This document shows positions 8,424-16,283 of a DNA stretch of 64,000 nt, piece by piece. Position numbers and translations under genes: made by a program. Each line of letters starts with the position of its first letter. The stretch's first letter is position 1. The DNA is from Magnetospirillum sulfuroxidans (GTDB lineage Bacteria > Pseudomonadota > Alphaproteobacteria > Rhodospirillales > Magnetospirillaceae), in NCBI RefSeq assembly GCF_018224925.1, contig NZ_JAGTUF010000004.1:62001-126000 (forward strand). Direction: 5' to 3'. The notes beneath the pieces were generated by a model. It saw only the letters and a program-made list of their open reading frames with translations. It was not told where the DNA came from and did no database searches.

Positions 8424-9713
8424 ATGGAGCATCTGGCCACCGGTGAGGAGATGTATGGCTGGGCCGCCGAGCTGTTCCCTTTTTGCCGCAGCCTGACCGG
8501 ACCAGGGGTGCGTCAGACCCTGGATTACCTGGGCCGCCTGATCCCTGGTTTGCGCCGTTACACTGTGCCGTCGGGGACGCAGGTCTTTGATTGGACAATC
8601 CCGGATGAATGGACCATCCGCGACGCCTATATCGCTGACGCCGATGGTCACCGCGCTGTGGATTTTCGCGCCCAGAACCTGCATGTCATGGGCTATTCCG
8701 CACCGGTCGACCGGGTAATGGATCTGGCCGAACTGCAAGACCATCTATATTCCGATCCCGACCAGCCCGATTCTATTCCCTATGTGACGTCGTATTACAA
8801 ACGGAACTGGGGGTTTTGCCTAACACATCGGCAACGGCAATCGCTGCCTCCCGGACTCTATCGGGTGGTGGTGGACGCCGACTTGCAGCCCGGTGTGATG
8901 GATTACGCGGATCTGCTCATTCCCGGCCAAGACAGCCGCGAAATCCTGCTTTCCACCTATATCTGCCATCCATCCATGGCCAATAATGAATTATCCGGCC
9001 CGGTTCTGGCGGCGGCCTTGGCCCGTTGGCTGGCCTCGGTCCCGCGCCGCTTCAGCTATCGCCTTGTCTTCGTCCCGGAAACCCTTGGCGCCATCGCCTA
9101 TCTCAGCCGGAACCTGACGGGCATGAAGCAAAACACCATTGCCGGCTTCATGCTGACCTGCGTCGGCGACGACCGCGCCTGGTCTTATCTGCCATCACGC
9201 CAGGGCGACACCCTGGCCGATCGAACGGCCCGCCATGCGCTGCGCCATTACGCCGGCGCATTCGACACCTACAGCTTTTTGCAGCGCGGCAGCGATGAAC
9301 GGCAATATTGCTGGCCCGGCATCGATTTACCGGTCTGTTCGGTCATGCGGTCAAAATACGGCACCTATCCGGAATATCATTCCTCGCGTGATGACCTGTC
9401 ATTGATCTGCGCCTCGGGATTAAGCAAGTCCTTCGACCTGCATCGCCGCATGCTGTCGATCATCGAGGCCAACCGGCTCTGGCGCACCGCCTCGTATGGG
9501 GAACCGCAATTGGGCAAGCGCGGCCTGTATCCTGCCATCAGCACCAAGAATTCATACTTAGAAGCACAAAAAATGGTCGATGTGCTGGCCTATGCCGATG
9601 GCGGTCTGGACCTGATCGCCTTGGCTGAAGCGGTGGAAATGGACGCGCTGTCGGCGGCGGCAATTTTTGACAAAATGGCCGCCGCCGGACTGGTCAAAAG
9701 CATGGATCAGTAA
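8424..9713 (+). CDS. DUF4910 aminopeptidase-like domain protein
   Basis: 429 residues. Segments YTVPSGTQVFDWTIPDEW near residue 50, STYICHPSMANNELSG near residue 175 and YHSSRDDLSLI near residue 318 match the DUF4910/DUF2172 group, a zinc-peptidase-like fold related to M28 aminopeptidases with candidate metal ligands (CHP, NNE, E in FVPETLG, YHSSRDD). The catalytic activity of this group is not settled. Members are common in polysaccharide clusters. It is the last gene of the operon, 13 nt after the acyltransferase, and overlaps the convergent maf gene by 7 nt. A hydrolase or transferase role on an N-acyl sugar is conceivable but unproven. Confidence 0.82.
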   Translation: MEHLATGEEMYGWAAELFPFCRSLTGPGVRQTLDYLGRLIPGLRRYTVPSGTQVFDWTIPDEWTIRDAYIADADGHRAVDFRAQNLHVMGYSAPVDRVMDLAELQDHLYSDPDQPDSIPYVTSYYKRNWGFCLTHRQRQSLPPGLYRVVVDADLQPGVMDYADLLIPGQDSREILLSTYICHPSMANNELSGPVLAAALARWLASVPRRFSYRLVFVPETLGAIAYLSRNLTGMKQNTIAGFMLTCVGDDRAWSYLPSRQGDTLADRTARHALRHYAGAFDTYSFLQRGSDERQYCWPGIDLPVCSVMRSKYGTYPEYHSSRDDLSLICASGLSKSFDLHRRMLSIIEANRLWRTASYGEPQLGKRGLYPAISTKNSYLEAQKMVDVLAYADGGLDLIALAEAVEMDALSAAAIFDKMAAAGLVKSMDQ

Positions 9714-11713
9714 GATGTACCGGGCACCCGCGGCTTGCCGTCCGCCCATTCGGGTTCCGCCCCACCTTCGACCATGATCTTGGCTTCAACGAAAATTGTC
9801 CGTCCCTCGTCCAGCATTTCTTCATGCAAGCTGCGATAAATCGCCAGAAACCGTTCCAAGAATTTTATCCGCTCGCCGTCAGCGTAGATGCGATTGATAA
9901 AATAGGAAGCGGCTTTGGTGAAGCCAACGATCGAACCTTGGAACAGCGCATAAACGTGCTTGTACGGGCCGGCGGAACCTTCACGGTGGAAGTCGGTCAA
10001 GCGGGCAACCAAGAGGCGGAAATCAATCTTCTCCGCCTCGGCCTGATCCAACAAGGCCAAGAAATCCGCCCGCAGGTGATCGACTTCCGCGATATAGCGC
10101 GCCATATCGTGATGCGCCAGGAATGCGCCCGCGGCAAAGAACTCTGACTCATCGCGGATCCGTTGGAAAACCGCTTCTTTGTCCAATGGCTTATTGGCAA
10201 AGAACAAGCTCTCGGGCAGCTTCGGCGTTGTCCCGTGAATATAGGCACCGTCCGAACAATTGAACATCTTAAGCCCGAACAGCTTCACCTTTTGCTCGAT
10301 CATGTCACGAGTCCAGGTAAAGATTAAGTTTGAATAAACGGTTCCACCGAAATTTCCAGGAGAGCTGAACTCGCCATCAAAACGATCCGTTTTAAATCCA
10401 TCCAAGGTGTAATACATAGTATTTTTTGAATGGTGATTACATGGATCACGCCAACCGCAATCGACACCGAACAAATACATATTTTCAAAGCCAAGTCGCG
10501 CCGCCACCGAAATACAGGTATTGGAGATCGACGGACCGACGCCATTCATGATTTCGATACCCTCGCCGAAACAAGTGGTCGAAACCGCGCAATCTCGATA
10601 GAAGAAGTAATTCTCGTCGAATAAAGGCGGCACCAATGGGCTGACCGACGTCGATGCAATCATCTTGGTCCCGGTGAAGCGGCCATCGGGAAACAGCTCG
10701 GGCCGCTGTTCCAAAATATGCATGCACACTTGATGGGTGGTGGCGACGTTTTCCAGCTCGATATGGTAATCGGGCATGATGCCCGCCTTGACCAAGGCCT
10801 GAAGCGTGGTCCCCGCAGAAAAGATGATGCCGTGATCCTTCCATTGCCGCAAATACTCAATGGACTCGTCCAGCGATGGACCAGCAGCGACGATGAAGGC
10901 AGGAACACCGTGACGGCGGCGGAACTGTCCGCGCACGAGATAGTGATCGAATTTGTGCAGATTAACCACGCCATGGCGGATCATCTTGCGCTCGTCTTCG
11001 TAATAGCCGCGCCCCACCATCCGCATCGGCAATTCCGACCGAATTCGCTTATAGGCCTCATCTAAAGCCCAAAAGGGGTAATGGCGGAAGAAGTAGGCGC
11101 CATCCAAAAACATCTCGCCGACGGCTTCGATCACCCGATTGATATTGCCGGCCAAAACAACAGGATCGCTGTTTACGAACAAGTGCAGAACTTGGTTACG
11201 TTCCTCCATGCCCTTGTGCAGGGCACTCCAGTCAATGGCGCGCAAGGACCAGGACAGGAATTCATCCACGGCCTCGACGATAACCACATGCTCGACATCC
11301 ACCCCCTCAATCAAGGGGGCGAGATGGAAGCCCAAGCCGATGCCGAAGGTGAACATGAAGCTTGCCCGGCCAAGCGGCTCGGGCGAAATCGCATCGACGC
11401 CAACATCTTTCAGCGCCTCGTGGATCTGATCGTAATAACGGCGCGAGACGATGCTGTCCGAGGCGATGCCTTCGACCGATTTATACCCCGAGCGCGATGG
11501 CGCGGCGATGAAACTGGCGGCCTGGCTGTCCCCGGTCAGCCGCCCATCGCCCTTGTACAATCTGCCGCTGCCGAGATTAAGGTCGATAATCACCCCATCT
11601 TCGATAACGGGCTGAGAAATCTTGTTATCCAGCATGGCTATTTGGTCATACACCTGGGGAAAGTGCTTTTGCAGGAACCCAAGATTGCGATCGTACAGGC
11701 CCTGGTTAATCAT
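9707..11713 (-). CDS. maf: Maf/DUF115 flagellin glycosyltransferase
   Basis: 668 residues. Motility accessory factors transfer nonulosonic-acid-type sugars to flagellin in the cytoplasm; a crystal structure is known from Magnetospirillum magneticum. The N-terminal part contains FGIGLGFHLAPLIEGVDVEH. The DUF115 core contains AFIVAAGPSLDESIEYL near residue 280 and LFGVDCGWRDPCNHHSK near residue 440, with a nucleotide-binding appearance. The start ATG overlaps the upstream gene stop (ATGA), so a 14-residue N-terminal extension was rejected. The flaF-OGT-like-maf arrangement next to flagellin supports flagellin as acceptor. The base composition is visibly more AT-rich than the flanking genes. Confidence 0.88.
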   Translation of the reverse strand: MINQGLYDRNLGFLQKHFPQVYDQIAMLDNKISQPVIEDGVIIDLNLGSGRLYKGDGRLTGDSQAASFIAAPSRSGYKSVEGIASDSIVSRRYYDQIHEALKDVGVDAISPEPLGRASFMFTFGIGLGFHLAPLIEGVDVEHVVIVEAVDEFLSWSLRAIDWSALHKGMEERNQVLHLFVNSDPVVLAGNINRVIEAVGEMFLDGAYFFRHYPFWALDEAYKRIRSELPMRMVGRGYYEDERKMIRHGVVNLHKFDHYLVRGQFRRRHGVPAFIVAAGPSLDESIEYLRQWKDHGIIFSAGTTLQALVKAGIMPDYHIELENVATTHQVCMHILEQRPELFPDGRFTGTKMIASTSVSPLVPPLFDENYFFYRDCAVSTTCFGEGIEIMNGVGPSISNTCISVAARLGFENMYLFGVDCGWRDPCNHHSKNTMYYTLDGFKTDRFDGEFSSPGNFGGTVYSNLIFTWTRDMIEQKVKLFGLKMFNCSDGAYIHGTTPKLPESLFFANKPLDKEAVFQRIRDESEFFAAGAFLAHHDMARYIAEVDHLRADFLALLDQAEAEKIDFRLLVARLTDFHREGSAGPYKHVYALFQGSIVGFTKAASYFINRIYADGERIKFLERFLAIYRSLHEEMLDEGRTIFVEAKIMVEGGAEPEWADGKPRVPGTSY

Positions 11714-13620
11714 GCCGAAGCTGCCTTCTCTTGAAGCTCGGTCAAACGTTCGCACAAGGTATCGCCAAAACTCTTGGCGTAAGCCTGACTGTTAAAAGCC
11801 ACAGAGCCTGCTAACGCCGCGCGCGCGCCGCCGCGGAACGCGACCAACTCGGCGGGTGTTTGCGCCCAAGAGCGCGCCAACTCGATATAGCTCGCCTCGT
11901 CCGCGGCAACCATCCGGTCGCAAACCGAAGTCCCCGCCAGTGCTGCAGCCAAATCCATCGCCATCACCCCGCCATGCTTGACGATCACAGGCATCCCCGC
12001 CGCCACCATGCGACCGTATTCCAGCACGTCGAAATGCGGAGATGGGGCCAGAATCACATCCACTTGAGCACAAAATGCCGGCACGTCGGCACGAATGACA
12101 TCAATACGCTGAGCAACACCGTAATTGCCGAATAGATCAATAATGGTGGCGATGCTTTCCTGCTCGTTGAATTGACCGCGATCACGCAGCAACAGCATGC
12201 TGTCAGGCACCGCCATCAGCACCCGCGACCACAACGCCACCGTATCCGGGTTCATCTCGGCCATACTGACATCGGCGCCGAACGCTAACGACATACCGTG
12301 CTGGGCGGACGGCACCGGACCGGCATTGAAACGCGCCACATCCAACAAATACCGACCGCCGGGAAGGACCAATTCCCCCGGCAATCCTTGCGGGGCGGAA
12401 ACCATATGCATGGTCGCTCCGGGCACGGCTCCGTGAACCGGTCCACCCAGCCACGCCGCTTGAACCGGGGCGCAATTGCGCAAGAACAGACCGGCGCGGG
12501 CAGGTTGACGCAGGCCATCCATATCCAGCAAAACGGCAACACCTTCGCCGCGAATCAACGCCCCCAAGGTCAGCACATCCAAATCGCTCACATTGCGCCA
12601 ACGGTCGAACAGATTGCGGAACGGCAGATTGTGTTGAACTTCCAGTTCGCCGCAGCCCAGACCCAAGGTGCTAAATTTACTCTTGTCCAAATTATTGATT
12701 AAAATCAGCAACATCTCGCGTTCAAGCGCAGACAGCGGGCTGGAACACAAGAAGGCGATGGTAAAATGATCCCCCGTCGGCAGGGCCGCTGCCGCCCGTG
12801 GCGACTTCACCGCATTGGCGTTGACGCATGCGGCCCAACCCGCCGTCAACGCAACCACATCGGAACGATCGGCGGGAAGGAACCCTAGGTCGGCGACCAC
12901 ATTGCCCCACAACGCAATCGAGCCGGGAGCGCTGGCCAAAGCCGTGCGATGATTGGCCAAGCCCTGAGCAAGCTGCCCCATGGACACCAGACAGGCGCCG
13001 ATCCGCGAGACCAGGGTCGGCTTCAGCCCGGCCATGGTCACCAAGGAACGCAGCATCCCCAACGCCTTGTTGGGCTGGCCCGCCAGCATCAATGCCTTGG
13101 CGTAAAGGTCGATTGCCTCGACATCGGAAGGATCAATCAGCAAATGCTGTTCAAGGTGAACAATGGCGGTTTTGACATCGCCACGATCAAGGGCAACCAC
13201 CCCATTGCGCATCAACGGCTTTTGGATGATACCAGCCAAGGCGGCACTGAACTCGGGAAAATCCGGGCCATAAAAGCAGATCAGGTGTCCATCCTTGGGC
13301 GTGATCGAAGCCTCTTTGCCGTAATAAAGAGCCTTCGCCAGCAAACCTGCCCGACAATAAAGGATTGCCAGGATTTCGTTGGTATCGGGGTGAACTTCAC
13401 CCGTTGCAGCATAATCCGAGATCAATTGAATGGCATTGCCAATCAACCCGCGCCGATAACACGCGGCGGACAATGCGTAGATCGCCACCGGGACTTCCCG
13501 TCCTTCCACCAAGGCGGCTTCAGCCAATTCCATCACCGCCACGGGTTCATTGCGATCCAGCAGCGCCTTGACCTCGGCGTACAGCCCATGGTGAGCAGAC
13601 GGATTCCAGGTGTCCGACAT
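11710..13620 (-). CDS. TPR protein with O-GlcNAc-transferase-like (SPINDLY-type) C-terminal domain, degenerate
   Basis: 636 residues from the ATG at 13620, with AGGGG 8 nt upstream; a GTG two codons earlier is spaced too closely to that site. Residues 1-240 are helical repeats of TPR type. Residues 270-630 follow the GT41 order: an opening strand FTIAFLCSSPLS, VQAAWLGGPVHG, LWSRVLMAVPDSMLLLRDRG, then a UDP-site-like end FDVLEYGRMVAAGMPVIVKH. The usual PYNGxTT element of O-GlcNAc transferases is not conserved, so the activity may be altered or lost. It lies between flaF and maf and ends in a 4-nt overlap with maf. It may be a second flagellin glycosyltransferase or a Maf partner. Confidence 0.7.
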   Translation of the reverse strand: MSDTWNPSAHHGLYAEVKALLDRNEPVAVMELAEAALVEGREVPVAIYALSAACYRRGLIGNAIQLISDYAATGEVHPDTNEILAILYCRAGLLAKALYYGKEASITPKDGHLICFYGPDFPEFSAALAGIIQKPLMRNGVVALDRGDVKTAIVHLEQHLLIDPSDVEAIDLYAKALMLAGQPNKALGMLRSLVTMAGLKPTLVSRIGACLVSMGQLAQGLANHRTALASAPGSIALWGNVVADLGFLPADRSDVVALTAGWAACVNANAVKSPRAAAALPTGDHFTIAFLCSSPLSALEREMLLILINNLDKSKFSTLGLGCGELEVQHNLPFRNLFDRWRNVSDLDVLTLGALIRGEGVAVLLDMDGLRQPARAGLFLRNCAPVQAAWLGGPVHGAVPGATMHMVSAPQGLPGELVLPGGRYLLDVARFNAGPVPSAQHGMSLAFGADVSMAEMNPDTVALWSRVLMAVPDSMLLLRDRGQFNEQESIATIIDLFGNYGVAQRIDVIRADVPAFCAQVDVILAPSPHFDVLEYGRMVAAGMPVIVKHGGVMAMDLAAALAGTSVCDRMVAADEASYIELARSWAQTPAELVAFRGGARAALAGSVAFNSQAYAKSFGDTLCERLTELQEKAASA

Positions 13621-13656
13621 TTTCACATCCCCTAACAGCTTGATGATAAACGGCCC

Positions 13657-14091
13657 TTAGACCATGTCATTGGTGGACAACGGCGTAGGAACACCCTGTT
13701 CTGCCGTTTCACCCTCGGCCGGCGGCGGCACCGTGAACAGCCCCGCTGCGATTTGGCGATTGATGTTGACCAGAATATCAAGCTTGCTGCGATCACTATC
13801 GGCAATGATCTCAACGGTTCGTTTATCAACGAAATTGCACAGCGACAGCATGTCTTGACGCATTTCCAGCGGCAACGCGCATTCCGGCCCGGCCAGTTCG
13901 GCCTGGAAGATCGTCCAGAGCCGCCAATTCAACCGCACCGCCGCCAACATATCATCTTCCGAAATATCGGCTTGTTTCGCCACAGACATGCGTCGGGCGG
14001 ATTCGGTCAAAGCCCAAGCTTCGGTCTCGCGCGGGTTTCCCGGTTGCGGCATCGATTTGTAAGTGCTCTGACCGTAATTGGGATATGCCAT
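13657..14091 (-). CDS. flaF: Flagellar biosynthesis regulator FlaF
   Basis: 144 residues. FlaF is an alphaproteobacterial flagellin chaperone/regulator that is needed for flagellin secretion and acts with FlbT. The core NPRETEAWALTESARRM at residues 21-37 and the LWTIFQAELAGPECALP and NFVDKRTVEII segments are typical. The ATG at 14091 is used because GGAG lies about 10 nt upstream; a TTG two codons earlier is less likely. It follows the flagellin gene on the same strand but behind a strong terminator, and precedes the OGT-like gene by 36 nt, so flaF, the OGT-like gene and maf form one unit. No flbT is seen in the window. Confidence 0.93.
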   Translation of the reverse strand: MAYPNYGQSTYKSMPQPGNPRETEAWALTESARRMSVAKQADISEDDMLAAVRLNWRLWTIFQAELAGPECALPLEMRQDMLSLCNFVDKRTVEIIADSDRSKLDILVNINRQIAAGLFTVPPPAEGETAEQGVPTPLSTNDMV

Positions 14092-14224
14092 GGACAATCA
14101 TCTCCGCAAAGGGCGCGAATATAGTCTGTAAGTATCGCCCTGAAACGCTTAAATAAGGGTGAATAATGGCGGATTCGCAGCATTCGCGCCACACCAGCCG
14201 GCAGCACCAAACAACACGACGGCA

Positions 14225-14258
14225 CAAAAAAAGAGCGGCAGAGAAAACTCTGCCGCTC
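14225..14258 (-). terminator. Rho-independent terminator of the flagellin gene
   Basis: An 11-bp perfect stem (GAGCGGCAGAG, 14233-14243, with 14248-14258) with a 4-nt loop is followed on the minus strand by seven Ts (14232-14226). It lies 22 nt beyond the flagellin stop and separates flagellin from flaF. Confidence 0.93.
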
Positions 14259-14279
14259 CCTTCAAACCATTCCGAAGGA

Positions 14280-15161
14280 TTACCGGAACAGAGACAGCAC
14301 GCCTTGTTCCTGCTGACCGGCGAACGACAGGGCCTGAATGCCCAGCTGCTGGCGGGTCTGCAAGGCAACCAAGTTGGCGCCTTCTTCGTTCAGGTCGGCC
14401 AAGCTCAGCTTGTCCGCACCTTCCTTCAGGGTATTCACATAGGACTTGGTGAAGTCGGCACGCGTCTGCAGCAAGGCAACGTTGGTACCAATGTTCTTCG
14501 CGTTGGTACGAATGGTGCTGATCGCCGAGTCCATCTTTTCGATGACCTTGTCGAACACCGACACCGAATTCGACACCGAGGTCCAACTACCGGCATAAGT
14601 GGTATCGAAAGTCGACAGCGACACCGCGTTGGCGGTAGCAGAGGCAGTCGAGAAGCCGGCGAACTGCGAAACACGCATATCGACGCCATCGACCTGCAAC
14701 TGAGCGGCGGTCTTGTCCGAGAACTGAATGGTCATCTGCGCCGTGGTGGCGTTGACCAGATTCAGACCCTGATAAGAAGCGTCGTTAACCAAGTTGTTGA
14801 CCTGAGCCGACAAGGTCTGGAACTGAGTGGCCAGATCGCCGCGTTCGGTGTTAGTCGCCGACTTGGCGCTAAGAATAACACCCTTCATCTGGACCATCAG
14901 CTTTTCGGCCGATTCCAGAGTGGTCAGAGCGGTCTTCAGTCCGGAAATACCTTGGTCGATACCACTCTTGCGCTCGGTCAAATCGCCGGCGCGGTCATTC
15001 AGTCCCTTGGACTGGAAGTACGCGACCGCGTCATCAATAGCGCTGGAAACCTTCAGGCCGGTGGACAAGCGCGAATTGGTGCGCTGCACCATCGTCGAAG
15101 TCTGATTCAACGACAGCAGGTTCGAGCGGATCGAATTGGATAGAGTAACAGAGTCAGCCAT
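14280..15161 (-). CDS. fliC: Flagellin (short form)
   Basis: 293 residues, a compact flagellin with conserved N-terminal D0/D1 (LSNSIRSNLLSLNQ, then TGLKVSSAIDDAVAYF at 34-49) and C-terminal D1/D0 (LLQTRADFTKSYVNTL, ending QQEQGVLSLFR). The central region at about 150-205 is short, and residues 165-202 are very rich in Ser and Thr, giving candidate O-glycosylation sites at the filament surface. AAGGGGG lies a few nt before ATG. It is monocistronic, with a strong terminator behind it. Neighbouring maf, flaF and sugar-biosynthesis genes imply that the protein is glycosylated. Codon usage is uniform and GC-ending, as in a highly expressed gene. Confidence 0.97.
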   Translation of the reverse strand: MADSVTLSNSIRSNLLSLNQTSTMVQRTNSRLSTGLKVSSAIDDAVAYFQSKGLNDRAGDLTERKSGIDQGISGLKTALTTLESAEKLMVQMKGVILSAKSATNTERGDLATQFQTLSAQVNNLVNDASYQGLNLVNATTAQMTIQFSDKTAAQLQVDGVDMRVSQFAGFSTASATANAVSLSTFDTTYAGSWTSVSNSVSVFDKVIEKMDSAISTIRTNAKNIGTNVALLQTRADFTKSYVNTLKEGADKLSLADLNEEGANLVALQTRQQLGIQALSFAGQQEQGVLSLFR

Positions 15162-15269
15162 GGCACACCCCCTTCTGGACGGCCTAGTTAAACAATGTCT
15201 CCGAACGGACTGCCTTTTAGGCGCGTCGAGTGTTCATCAACAGCTTCAAGCTTGGCGAGGCTATCACAC

Positions 15270-15293
15270 CCACCGCAGGCAAGGCTAACTTTA
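15270..15293 (-). promoter_or_regulatory. Weak candidate flagellar (sigma28-like) promoter of flagellin
   Basis: TAAAGTT on the minus strand (15293-15287) matches a sigma28 -35 element. The expected GCCGATAA-like -10 element is poor (GTGTGATA, spaced longer than usual). No sigma54 GG-N10-GC match was found in the 204-nt upstream region. Confidence 0.15.
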
Positions 15294-15365
15294 TTTCTGT
15301 CGCCCTGCCGAGCTTTTCCACAGGCATACTATGCGCGCCGGTTGGTTAAAAGGAAATGAAGAAAT

Positions 15366-16280
15366 TCATGCGGCCGGCTTATGGCAGACGATGACGCTGA
15401 ACATATCGAAGGCCGTGTAACTCTTGGCGAAAATGTCCTTGGCCACCACCAGGGGCTCGATCAGCCCGGCAGCGACCGCCTTACCGATGGCCGCGCTCAA
15501 ATCACCATTCAGCTTGCCCAGGGCACAGACTTCGGCTTGCTTGCGCGACAAAGGATGAGCGGCTCCCCATTGAAAGCCGACGGGCTCGCAGAACACCAAG
15601 GTTGCCTCCCCCGGCCATTGGGCCAATGCCGAGAAGAAATCATCGGCCATACGGTCCACATACATCAGCGACCAGGCGCTGAAGATCAAGGCTTTGCGGC
15701 TGCCATTCAACACCGACCAATCGGGAGACCGCAGATCGAACGCAACCGATTGGAACCGCATGCCCGATTCCAAACGCGCCAGACATTCGGCCATATCCCG
15801 GCCGGCGGGACTGATTTCCGCCCCCACATAACGAGCCTGAGCCGGGCCGCCGCCATGATACAGCCGAAAAAGCTGCAACCCGAAACCCGAGCCTAGTTCC
15901 AAGATGGTGTCGGCCCCTTCGGCGAAATCGACCAACATGCCGGAAAGGTCGAACTGAATGTGCTCGAGAAACTCGCTGTCCCCCCCGCGCAACACCCCTT
16001 TACGCCACGTTTCGAGCCGGTCCAGCGCCGTGCCCGTCTCCTTGATCGGCAAGTACCCCAAGGTGCCGGTCGGCATCCCTTCCATGACATGGCCGCGCAG
16101 CTCGTAACGTTTTTCAAAATTGACGAAACGCGACAGCAGACGCGGCAAGCTCGCTTCCCCCTCGGCGATCAAGTCATTGATGACCTCCCGCCGCACTTGC
16201 CACGAGACCTCATAATATTGCAACGGGTCCAAGGCTCGACCGGCCAGTTCGGGAAAATAGCGTTCGTATTGGCAATCCAT
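15366..16280 (-). CDS. SAM-dependent methyltransferase-like protein
   Basis: 304 residues. A class I methyltransferase motif I (ILELGSGFGLQLFRL) is near residue 126, followed by VGAEISPAGRDMAE (motif II position) and ALIFSAWSLMYVDRM (motif IV position). The 115-residue N-terminal helical part is not assigned. It is the last gene of the eight-gene operon, 3 nt after the LuxC-like gene. It probably methylates the product of that pathway (sugar or acyl group), but the substrate cannot be inferred. Confidence 0.72.
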   Translation of the reverse strand: MDCQYERYFPELAGRALDPLQYYEVSWQVRREVINDLIAEGEASLPRLLSRFVNFEKRYELRGHVMEGMPTGTLGYLPIKETGTALDRLETWRKGVLRGGDSEFLEHIQFDLSGMLVDFAEGADTILELGSGFGLQLFRLYHGGGPAQARYVGAEISPAGRDMAECLARLESGMRFQSVAFDLRSPDWSVLNGSRKALIFSAWSLMYVDRMADDFFSALAQWPGEATLVFCEPVGFQWGAAHPLSRKQAEVCALGKLNGDLSAAIGKAVAAGLIEPLVVAKDIFAKSYTAFDMFSVIVCHKPAA

Positions 16281-16283
16281 TCC

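Noticed and set aside
11081-11734. A 217-codon plus-strand open frame opposite maf
   Set aside because: It is the antisense shadow of the Maf coding frame, with low-complexity, His/Gln-rich translation and no family features. Many similar shadows occur through the GC-rich window.
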